A stretch of 64,000 nucleotides of DNA from Actinoplanes couchii (GTDB lineage Bacteria > Actinomycetota > Actinomycetes > Mycobacteriales > Micromonosporaceae): the NCBI RefSeq assembly GCF_016862075.1, contig NZ_BOMG01000080.1, positions 61,958 to 125,957 on the forward strand, given 5' to 3'. The translations under genes and the position numbers were made by a program. Each line of letters begins with the position of its first letter. Position 1 is the stretch's first letter. Below the pieces are notes generated by a model that saw only the letters and a list, made by a program, of their open reading frames with translations, was not told the DNA's origin and made no database searches. Positions 34,209 to 40,422 of this stretch are shown here, piece after piece.

Positions 34209-34813
34209 TCGACCTGCCTCCGACCGACAACCTCTGGCTCCAGAAGATCGCCGCCGACCCCGAGCACTCCCGCTGGTACATCGAACGGTTCCGGGCCATG
34301 GACGCCCGCGGCGACGACCTCGGTGGTGAAGCCCGCACGATCGACACCATGCTGCCCCGCGGCGCGGCAGTCCTCGACGCCGGCTGCGGCACCGGCCGGG
34401 TCGGCGGGCGGCTCGCCGCGGCCGGGCACCGGGTCACCGGCGTCGACCTCGACCCCGAGCTGATCGCCGAAGCCCGGGCCCAGCACCCCGGCTCGCAGTG
34501 GCAGGTCGGTGACCTCAGCACGTTCGTCTCACCCGACCGGTTCGACGCGATCGTGTGCGCGGGCAACGTGATGGCGTTCGCCGGGCCGTCCCAGCGGGTC
34601 GACATCCTGAAGGGCTTCGCCATCCACCTGGCCGAGGGCGGGCGTGCCGTCGTCGGGTTCGGGGCGGGCCGCGGCTACGAATTCGACGACTTCATCGCCG
34701 ACGCGGAGAAGGGCGGGCTCGTCCCCGACCTGCTGCTGAGCACCTGGGACCTGCGCCCGTTCCACCAGGAAGCCGACTTCCTGGTGGCGATCCTGAAAGC
34801 CGCCGACGAGTAG
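34205..34813 (+). CDS. class I SAM-dependent methyltransferase coupled to narI
   Basis: The Rossmann motif I VLDAGCGTGRVGGRLAAAGH (residues about 57-76), the acidic motif GVDLDPELIAEARAQ and motif IV FDAIVCAGNVMAF show a Methyltransf_25/11 fold; 202 residues. The ATG overlaps the narI stop, so it belongs to the nar transcript. The substrate is not evident. It may modify a metabolite unrelated to nitrate, or be a passenger. It is not a known nar gene. Confidence 0.85.
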   Translation: MIDLPPTDNLWLQKIAADPEHSRWYIERFRAMDARGDDLGGEARTIDTMLPRGAAVLDAGCGTGRVGGRLAAAGHRVTGVDLDPELIAEARAQHPGSQWQVGDLSTFVSPDRFDAIVCAGNVMAFAGPSQRVDILKGFAIHLAEGGRAVVGFGAGRGYEFDDFIADAEKGGLVPDLLLSTWDLRPFHQEADFLVAILKAADE

Positions 34814-34889
34814 CGGCGACTCCGGCCTTTCTGCGGGGATTGCCCCACTCGCGCCCGTCTAATTCGTCCTCGCGGCGTTCGCGCGCCTG

Positions 34890-35186
34890 TCAGAAATGGC
34901 TCTCCGGGCGGTTCTCCAGGGATCTCTGGAGTGCCCGGCACACCATGTTGAACACCCGGGGGTCCGGGTGTTCGTAGAGCACCACCAGCACCCCGCGGTG
35001 CCAGGCCCGGAGGCGCAAGCCCCGGGCCCGGCGCCACACACGCCATCGTGGGCCGTCGATCACCTCCGTGGTGACGTCGGTGATCTCCGCGATGGCGAAC
35101 ACCGTCTGGCCGTTCGCCGAGTAGCGCACGAACCGTTCGTTCGTCACCTCGGCGGTCGGCCCTCGGTAATAGACCACCCTTCGCAC
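34890..35186 (-). CDS. DUF6232-type hypothetical protein
   Basis: A 98-residue protein with N-terminal VVYYRGPTAEVTNERFVRYS, middle TVFAIAEITDVTTEV and a C-terminal helix. The layout resembles the DUF6232 family of actinobacteria, small proteins with a PH-like beta-sheet start and often a membrane span. Here the span is short (AWHRGVLVVLYE), so membrane attachment is doubtful. GTG 35186 is taken; GTG 35177 is in frame and matches the family start better but has a poorly spaced site. Function unknown. Confidence 0.65.
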   Translation of the reverse strand: MRRVVYYRGPTAEVTNERFVRYSANGQTVFAIAEITDVTTEVIDGPRWRVWRRARGLRLRAWHRGVLVVLYEHPDPRVFNMVCRALQRSLENRPESHF

Positions 35187-35250
35187 CAGGTCATGGTCAC
35201 ACGGGTGTCGACAGTGCTCAATGCGTCCGGATTTCGGGCCCGGTGACGTC

Positions 35251-35264
35251 GGGACCTTGGTCCC
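35251..35264. promoter_or_regulatory. DosR/DevR-like box upstream of narK
   Basis: GGGACCTTGGTCCC is a perfect dyad (GGGACC-TT-GGTCCC) matching the DosR core at 12 of 14 positions, 67 bases before the narK start. It is stronger than the site upstream of narG. Confidence 0.68.
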
Positions 35265-35330
35265 TGCCGCCCGGGGTTCCGCGAGCGAATGCTGAGGTCA
35301 GCACCGCACAACGGATCTTGGAGTGGACTC

Positions 35331-36515
35331 ATGCGCACACCGCGACGGGCCGGCCTGATGCTCGCCCTGGCGACCATCGGGTTCGCCGTCAACTTCTGGG
35401 CCTGGGCGCTGCTCAGCCCGCTCGCCACCACATTCCAGACCGCCCTCGACCTCAGCCCGTTCCAGCAGGCGTTGCTGGTGGCGGTCCCGGTCGTCGTCGG
35501 TTCCGTCGGGCGCATCCCGGTGGGCGCGCTCACCGACCGGTACGGCGGGCGGATCATGTTCCCGCTGGTCTCCCTGGTCACCATCGTGCCGGTCCTCTAC
35601 CTGGGCCTCGCCGGCCACGACGCGCTGACATCACTGCTGGTCGGCGGCTTCTTCCTGGGCATCGGCGGCACCGCGTTCGCGATCGGCGTGCCGTTCGTCA
35701 ACGCCTGGTTCCCACCGGAACGCCGCGGGTTCGCGGTCGGCGTCTTCGGTGTCGGCATGGGCGGCACCGCGATCAGCGCCCTCACCACGGTCCGGCTGGT
35801 CGACGCGGGCAGCACCGCCACTCCGTTCCTGATCACGGCGGGTGTGCTCCTCGCGTACGCGGCGATCTCCTGGCTCCTCCTGCGCGACGCACCCGGTCGT
35901 CCGGTGCCCACCGCGCCCCTCGCTCGACGTCTCGGCGCGGTCCTGCGACTGCGTGTCACGTGGCACGCGTCGGCTCTGTACGCGGTGGCTTTCGGAGGAT
36001 ATGTGGCCTTCTCCGTGTACCTACCGGCCTACCTGAAGACCGCCTACGGCCTCACCCAGGCCGACGCCGCCAACCGGATGGCCGGATTTGTCCTGCTCGC
36101 CGTGGTCATGCGCCCGGTGGGCGGCTGGCTCTCCGACCGGTTCGCCGCCAGCCGCGTCCTCGCCGTCTCGCTGGGCGTGGTCGTCCTCGGCGCGGTGGTC
36201 CAGGCGTTCACCCCGGGCCTGGCGCCCGTCGGGACCGTGGCTTTCCTGGCCATGGCCGCCGCCCTCGGTGCCGGTAGCGGAGCGACGTTCGCCCTGGTGG
36301 CACAACTGGCGCCGGCCAACCAGGTGGGCGCGGTGACCGGCGTGGTCGGTGCGGCCGGTGGCTTGGGCGGCTTCGTGCCACCGCTGGTGATGGGCGCGAT
36401 CTACGGCCAGTTCCAGTCGTACGCGCTGGGGCTGGTCCTCCTCGGCGTGGTGGCGCTGGCCGCCCTCCTGCTCGACATCCTCTCCGTCGGCCGCCGCCGG
36501 CCCGCCGCAGCCTGA
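35331..36515 (+). CDS. narK: nitrate/nitrite transporter (NNP family MFS)
   Basis: Moves nitrate in and/or nitrite out of the cell to serve narGHI. ATG 35331 follows TTGGAGTGG. The 394 residues form 12 spans. NNP hallmarks include FAVNFWAWALLSPLATTFQ, GRIPVGALTDRYGGRIMF, the nitrate-signature-like GVPFVNAWFPPERRGFAVGV and GAAGGLGGFVPPLVMGAIYG. It is transcribed separately from narGHJI but shares its putative DosR box. Confidence 0.92.
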   Translation: MRTPRRAGLMLALATIGFAVNFWAWALLSPLATTFQTALDLSPFQQALLVAVPVVVGSVGRIPVGALTDRYGGRIMFPLVSLVTIVPVLYLGLAGHDALTSLLVGGFFLGIGGTAFAIGVPFVNAWFPPERRGFAVGVFGVGMGGTAISALTTVRLVDAGSTATPFLITAGVLLAYAAISWLLLRDAPGRPVPTAPLARRLGAVLRLRVTWHASALYAVAFGGYVAFSVYLPAYLKTAYGLTQADAANRMAGFVLLAVVMRPVGGWLSDRFAASRVLAVSLGVVVLGAVVQAFTPGLAPVGTVAFLAMAAALGAGSGATFALVAQLAPANQVGAVTGVVGAAGGLGGFVPPLVMGAIYGQFQSYALGLVLLGVVALAALLLDILSVGRRRPAAA

Positions 36516-36530
36516 CCGTCGTCTCAAGGC

Positions 36531-36654
36531 CGGTCGTCGTCTCGGCCCGCCCTTCCCCTGCCGGTCGTCGTTTCGGCGTGGCTTTCCCCTGCCGGTCGTC
36601 GTTTCGGCCTGGCCTTTCCCTGGCGGCCGTCGTTTCGGTCTGGCTTTCCCCTGG
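36531..36654. repeat. four 31-bp noncoding tandem repeats
   Basis: Four contiguous 31-bp units beginning CGG(T/C)CGTCGT(T/C)TCGG occupy 36531-36654, with a decayed partial unit from 36514. The period is not a multiple of three and no gene uses the region, so it is a noncoding minisatellite just after the narK stop. No spacers exist, so it is not CRISPR. The rest of 36516-36750 shows no gene. Confidence 0.85.
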
Positions 36655-36750
36655 CGGACGCACTCGTTTTCGGGTGATCGTCGGGTCTGGAGCGCTGACG
36701 TCCTGGAGCCGAGTGGCCGGCCGGTGGGCGGGGCGGCCGGGAGACGTTGG

Positions 36751-37227
36751 TCAGCCGCGACCGGAACCGATCACCAGGAAGGTGTTGTCGGGCCAGCCCG
36801 CCCGGTCTTCCGGGTTTGTCGGTGGGCGGAGGAAGACGACCTCGACCCGGCGCGGCGACCAGAAAGCCGATTCGGTCCAGCGGCACCGGATGCGCTTCTC
36901 GCCGGTGTCGAGGCAGTCGCCGGTCTGTTCCCAGTCCGGAAGCTGGCCGGCCACCCCGGACCGGATCTGATCCCACGCGGCGGACGGCGGCAGCAGGTAG
37001 GTGTTGACCGTCGCCGGGCCTCGGTCGGTGCGCAGGTCGTGGTGGACCTCGGAAGTACGCAGGTCGACGACGGTCTCGTACCGGCCCTCGGGCAGTTGTT
37101 CGGAAGCGCCGTCCGGCGCCGCGACGAGGACCGGTTCGCCGGCCGTCAGCCAGCGGACTCCCGCCACCGCGGCGACACCCGCCACCACGACGGCCAGGAT
37201 CACGATCATCAGTCGGCGGGCTCGCAC
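36751..37227 (-). CDS. membrane-anchored hypothetical protein
   Basis: One N-terminal membrane segment (LMIVILAVVVAGVAAVAGV) precedes an extracytoplasmic domain of about 125 residues. The domain contains VVDLRTSEVHHDLRTD, TVNTYLLPPSAAWDQIR and a Cys pair (GDCLDTGEKRIRCRW) that may form a disulfide. It resembles small sortase-adjacent or lipoprotein-like actinobacterial proteins, but I cannot name a family. GTG 37227 has no clear ribosome site; ATG 37209 would also keep the membrane segment. Confidence 0.65.
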   Translation of the reverse strand: MRARRLMIVILAVVVAGVAAVAGVRWLTAGEPVLVAAPDGASEQLPEGRYETVVDLRTSEVHHDLRTDRGPATVNTYLLPPSAAWDQIRSGVAGQLPDWEQTGDCLDTGEKRIRCRWTESAFWSPRRVEVVFLRPPTNPEDRAGWPDNTFLVIGSGRG

Positions 37228-37238
37228 AGTCGGAGTTT

Positions 37239-37273
37239 AGAAAAGCCTGGCCGGCAGAGACCGGCGCCCAGGC
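37239..37273 (-). terminator. rho-independent terminator
   Basis: On the minus strand a stem (GCCTGG and CCGG paired with CCGG and CCAGGC, 6-nt loop, small bulge) is followed by TTTTCT. It lies just downstream of the gene ending at 37286, one of the few T-tailed terminators in this GC-rich window. Confidence 0.65.
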
Positions 37274-37285
37274 GAACAGGAGAAG

Positions 37286-37762
37286 TCAGGCGGGGAACTC
37301 GGCGGTCAGGATCCAGGTCTCCCACTCCTCGGTGCTGACCGACGTGGCCGCGTGACCGTCCACGGCGAGAGCGACAAAACCGATCGCCTGCCCGGGCAGA
37401 CCGACCCGGCTGGCGCGGGCCGTGACCTTACCCCCGCCGGAAGAGACGCCGGAAGAAGAACCCGAGTCGGGGCTGATCCGGACACGCAGCCACGGCAGAC
37501 GGCCGGCGCCCTCGACCGAGAGCAGCAGCGTGCCGTCGGCGCTGATGGTGCCGTTCTCCCTGCTCAGGCGGATCCATTCGCGGTCGAGGTGGCCGTCGGG
37601 GTCGGACTCGTGGTCGGGTATTCGGACGGCCGGCACCGCCGAGGCGCGGACGAACGGCTTCCACACGGTCATCGGTTCCGGCTGGTGACCGGGGTCCACG
37701 AAGTCCTCGACGGTGAAACCTGCCCGGGCCACCACGGCCCGTACCGTCTGGGGGTCGGCCAT
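37286..37762 (-). CDS. hypothetical protein
   Basis: A 158-residue soluble protein starting MADPQTVRAVVARAGFTVED after a strong GAGGAG site. A Ser/Gly linker (SGSSSGVSSGGGK, residues about 100-112) splits an N-terminal acidic part from a C-terminal beta-rich part (RASRVGLPGQAIGFVALAVD). There are no membrane, signal or enzyme motifs. I do not recognise it. It is followed by a T-tailed terminator and divergent from the GrpB gene. Confidence 0.65.
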   Translation of the reverse strand: MADPQTVRAVVARAGFTVEDFVDPGHQPEPMTVWKPFVRASAVPAVRIPDHESDPDGHLDREWIRLSRENGTISADGTLLLSVEGAGRLPWLRVRISPDSGSSSGVSSGGGKVTARASRVGLPGQAIGFVALAVDGHAATSVSTEEWETWILTAEFPA

Positions 37763-37806
37763 TCGTGCTCCTCAAGATGCCGTTGTCGAGTCCGTAGCAT
37801 GGTGGC

Positions 37807-38334
37807 ATGTCGGACGCCGAACGGCAGGACCCGATTCGAAGGGTGTCCTACGACACCACTTGGGTCGTTGAATTCGACCGCGAACGGCGGCGGGTCGAGA
37901 GTGCGCTCGCGCCCTGGCTGGCGGGCCCGGTCGAGCATGTCGGGAGCACCGCGGTGCCCGGGCTGGCCGCGAAACCGATCATCGACATGGCGGTGTGTGT
38001 CGCGGAGTACGAGAACGGGCGCGAGGCGGTGGCCGCGCTCGCCCGGATCGGCTGGGTCCACGCACCGGAGCCCGGCGACGAAGCCGGGCGCAAATGGTCC
38101 TTCTGTTTTCCGGACCGGGCCCGGCGCAGCCACCACCTGCACGTCTACGAGATCGGCAACCCGATCCCGGTGTCGCTGATCGCCTTCCGTGATCACCTGC
38201 GGTCCAGTCCGGAGGACGCGGCGGAGTACGGCCGGATCAAGACCGCGCTGGCCGCCGAGGACGACACGGACCGGCCCCGTTACCGGGCGGGCAAGGCGCC
38301 TTTCATCCGCGGTGTCCTCGATCGGCTCAGGTGA
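37807..38334 (+). CDS. GrpB (UPF0157) family protein
   Basis: A nucleotidyltransferase-fold protein. Residues about 14-110 show the family stretch VSYDTTWVVEFDRERRRVES, PVEHVGSTAVPGLAAKPIID and HHLHVYEIGNPIPVSLIAFR, with the GST motif and Asp residues expected of the fold. The 175 residues are normal. Family members are fused to or found near CoaE in some bacteria, but the substrate is unknown. Confidence 0.88.
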   Translation: MSDAERQDPIRRVSYDTTWVVEFDRERRRVESALAPWLAGPVEHVGSTAVPGLAAKPIIDMAVCVAEYENGREAVAALARIGWVHAPEPGDEAGRKWSFCFPDRARRSHHLHVYEIGNPIPVSLIAFRDHLRSSPEDAAEYGRIKTALAAEDDTDRPRYRAGKAPFIRGVLDRLR

Positions 38335-38337
38335 TCG

Positions 38338-38693
38338 GTGGCGTCGGCTCCCCGGCGGCGGCGCGCATGGCGGCGTGGGTGGCGGGGGCGGAGTGGCCCT
38401 GGCCGAGGGATCCGGCGATCAACTCCAGCCCGGGCCGCCCTGGCCGCGGTGGCCGTCGCGACCGCCGGCCGATCGGATTCCTGGCGATGGTCGCGCCGCA
38501 GCTGGCCCGCACCGTCACCCGCGCGCCGGGCATCCCGCCGGCGGCGTCGACGGCGCTGGGCGCGGTGCTGCTGTCCGCCGGTGATCTGCTCGCCCAGCGT
38601 CTGCTGAGCCCGTTCCAGATCCCGGTCGGCCTGGTCACCGCCGCGGCCGGCGGACTGTGCCTCCTCTGGCTGCTGACCTGGCGAAAGGCCTGA
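38338..38693 (+). pseudogene. remnant of a FecCD-type siderophore ABC permease
   Basis: The last 75 residues of one frame (IGFLAMVAPQLARTVTRAPG, LLSAGDLLAQRLL, PFQIPVGLVTAAAGGLC) are the C-terminal end of a BtuC/FecCD iron-siderophore permease. The preceding family motif (AALAAVAVATAG, normally joined directly to PIGF) is present but in another frame. One missing C in the GGCCGATC at about 38466-38471 accounts for the shift. The rest of the roughly 330-residue permease and its partners are absent. It overlaps the GrpB stop region. Confidence 0.7.
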
Positions 38694-39491
38694 CTAGAGG
38701 GCGGAACCGCGATAGGTCTTCGCACCGGCCGCGGTGTGCACGACAAAACTCAGTTCCTCGCCCATGCCGTTGCCCTCCCGCCCCGGCCACCACGCCAGCC
38801 ACCAGCCGGACCGGGTGGTGGCCCGGATCACCGAATCGTCCGGCAGCACCACGTCCACATCGGTCACGCCCGGCCCGACCCGGCCGACGATCTGCGAATA
38901 CCAGGCCTTGTCACCGCTTGCGCCCTGGGACTCGACGCTCACCCGGCCCGCCTCGGGAACAACCGCCTCCGGGTCCAGGGCCGAAGCCCCGGCGACCCCG
39001 TCGGCGGGATCGAGGATGTCGCAGACCACCAGGCCACCGTCGTCCTTGGTGACGAGCAGGGTGGTGGCGATCCCGCGTCGTTCGGCGAGCATCACGTCGG
39101 CAGCGGTCGGCGGGTTCGCCCAGCCCTCCGTCCACCCGGCCGCGCACCGTTGCGCCTCGGGCAGAGCCTCGGCACCGGTCAGCTGCTCCGGGACGGGCGT
39201 CCACGACGCGTAGGCCGCGTCCACGTCCCCCGGCAGCAGACCGGGAACGATCAGGACGCCGGTGATCGCGGCGCACGCGGCAACGGCCGCGCTGGTCGCG
39301 AGCCCCCACCGCGACGCGACCGAGAAGGAGGACCATCGGCTCTGCCGCTTCGAGGGGTGCGGGATCGCGCCAGAAGTCGCCGAGGAGGCGGTCAACTCGT
39401 CGATGAGAGCGGCCGACCGTGCGCGGCGGGCCGGATCGGGTTCCCAGTCCCGGGCCGGATCCAGGGAGGACAGGAGTTCCAGGTCGTTCAT
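38694..39491 (-). CDS. membrane protein paired with ECF sigma factor (CU044_5270-like)
   Basis: ATG 39491 (MNDLELLSSLDPARDWEPDP) overlaps the sigma-factor stop by four bases. A cytoplasmic N-terminus of about 70 residues precedes one membrane segment (LATSAAVAACAAITGVLIVP) and an extracellular domain of about 160 residues with Trp-rich and Cys-bearing parts. The layout matches the CU044_5270-type proteins encoded beside SigE-like ECF sigma factors in actinobacteria, often thought to act as anti-sigma or sensor partners. The sequence is not a ZAS zinc anti-sigma. Confidence 0.75.
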   Translation of the reverse strand: MNDLELLSSLDPARDWEPDPARRARSAALIDELTASSATSGAIPHPSKRQSRWSSFSVASRWGLATSAAVAACAAITGVLIVPGLLPGDVDAAYASWTPVPEQLTGAEALPEAQRCAAGWTEGWANPPTAADVMLAERRGIATTLLVTKDDGGLVVCDILDPADGVAGASALDPEAVVPEAGRVSVESQGASGDKAWYSQIVGRVGPGVTDVDVVLPDDSVIRATTRSGWWLAWWPGREGNGMGEELSFVVHTAAGAKTYRGSAL

Positions 39492-40315
39492 GCGGGGCTC
39501 CAGGATTTTTCGGTGGACGGCTCGGGGCGGGGGCGGGACATGGCGTCGCGCAGGCGGCGGCGGGCTCGGCTCAACCGCATCCGGTAGGTGGTGGGCCGGC
39601 AACCCAGAACCGTTGCCGCCTGGGTGTCGGTCAGACCGTCGAAAGCGACAAGTGCCAGCACCTCACGATCGGCGGGTGTCAGCGTCCACCAGGCCCGGAC
39701 CAGGTCGACGCGGGCCGCGACGCCGGGGGCACCGTCGTCCTCGACCATGCGCACGTCGACGACGCCACGCCGGTTACGCCGTCGCGACTGGGCGGCCATC
39801 ACGTTGCGGGCCACCCCGAACAGCCACGGCACCGCGTCCCCGGGCCACCCGCCGTCCGCCCGCCCGGCGTTGTCTGCCTGCTCGGCGTTGTCCGCCCGCC
39901 CGGCGTTGTCTGCCTGCTCGGCGTTGTCCGCCCGCCCGGCGTTGTCTGTCCGCCCGGCGTTGTCTGTCCGCTCGGCTTTGTCCGCCCGCCCGGCTTTGTC
40001 TGCGCGCTCGGTGCCGCCCGCTCGTGCGGCAGCGGCCGCTCCGGGCTCAAGAGGCGCGGCAGACGCGGAAGTCATCGGTGTGGAAGGGGATGACCGGGAG
40101 GTGGGCGGACGGCTTACCGGGGGGAGGCCGGGCAGTTCGCCCAGGCGGCGCCAAGCGATCATGAAAACGGTCGAGACGATGTCGTCCACCTCGTCGTCCG
40201 GAACCCGGCGACGGACGAAACGCATCAGATCGGTGTACGCGGCGTCGTGCAGACGCCGAAAGTGTTCCTCTGCGGTCACATCTGGATATGTCGCATCGAC
40301 CCTCAGGTGTAACAC
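39488..40315 (-). CDS. ECF sigma factor with internal hexapeptide array
   Basis: Region 2 begins at residue about 18 (EEHFRRLHDAAYTDLMRFVR, DDEVDDIVSTVFMIAWRRL). The -10 recognition part (AVPWLFGVARNVMAAQSRRR) follows only after about 95 inserted residues, including eight copies of a D(N/K)A(G/E)(R/Q)(A/T) hexapeptide. Normal ECF factors have fewer than 20 residues there. Region 4 (LTPADREVLALVAFDGLTDT, ATVLGCRPTTYRMRLSRAR) is intact. GTG 40315 has weak support; GTG 40279 is possible. AGGTGTAACACCT, a palindrome at 40306-40318, spans the first codon. Its stop overlaps the membrane partner gene. Confidence 0.85.
   Translation of the reverse strand: MLHLRVDATYPDVTAEEHFRRLHDAAYTDLMRFVRRRVPDDEVDDIVSTVFMIAWRRLGELPGLPPVSRPPTSRSSPSTPMTSASAAPLEPGAAAAARAGGTERADKAGRADKAERTDNAGRTDNAGRADNAEQADNAGRADNAEQADNAGRADGGWPGDAVPWLFGVARNVMAAQSRRRNRRGVVDVRMVEDDGAPGVAARVDLVRAWWTLTPADREVLALVAFDGLTDTQAATVLGCRPTTYRMRLSRARRRLRDAMSRPRPEPSTEKSWSPA
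39857..40000 (-). repeat. eight 18-bp tandem repeats in the sigma factor gene
   Basis: The core CGGC(G/T)TTGTC recurs every 18 bases at 39865, 39883, 39901, 39919, 39937, 39955, 39973 and 39991. Coding-strand units give D-N/K-A-G/E-R/Q-A/T. The array keeps the frame and lies inside sigma region 2. Confidence 0.93.
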
Positions 40316-40422
40316 CTCATTCTTTCGCCGGAGGCGGTCCGCTGTCCGGGCAGAGGAAACGGGAGGTTCGCGGGAGCGCCGCAGATCGCATGGATCACCA
40401 GGTCAGCCTACGGTTGGGGACT

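Noticed and set aside
36531..36654. CRISPR array
   Set aside because: The 31-bp units are directly contiguous with no unique spacers and no cas genes are nearby. The same reasoning excludes the 36-, 18-, 39-, 42- and 54-bp arrays.
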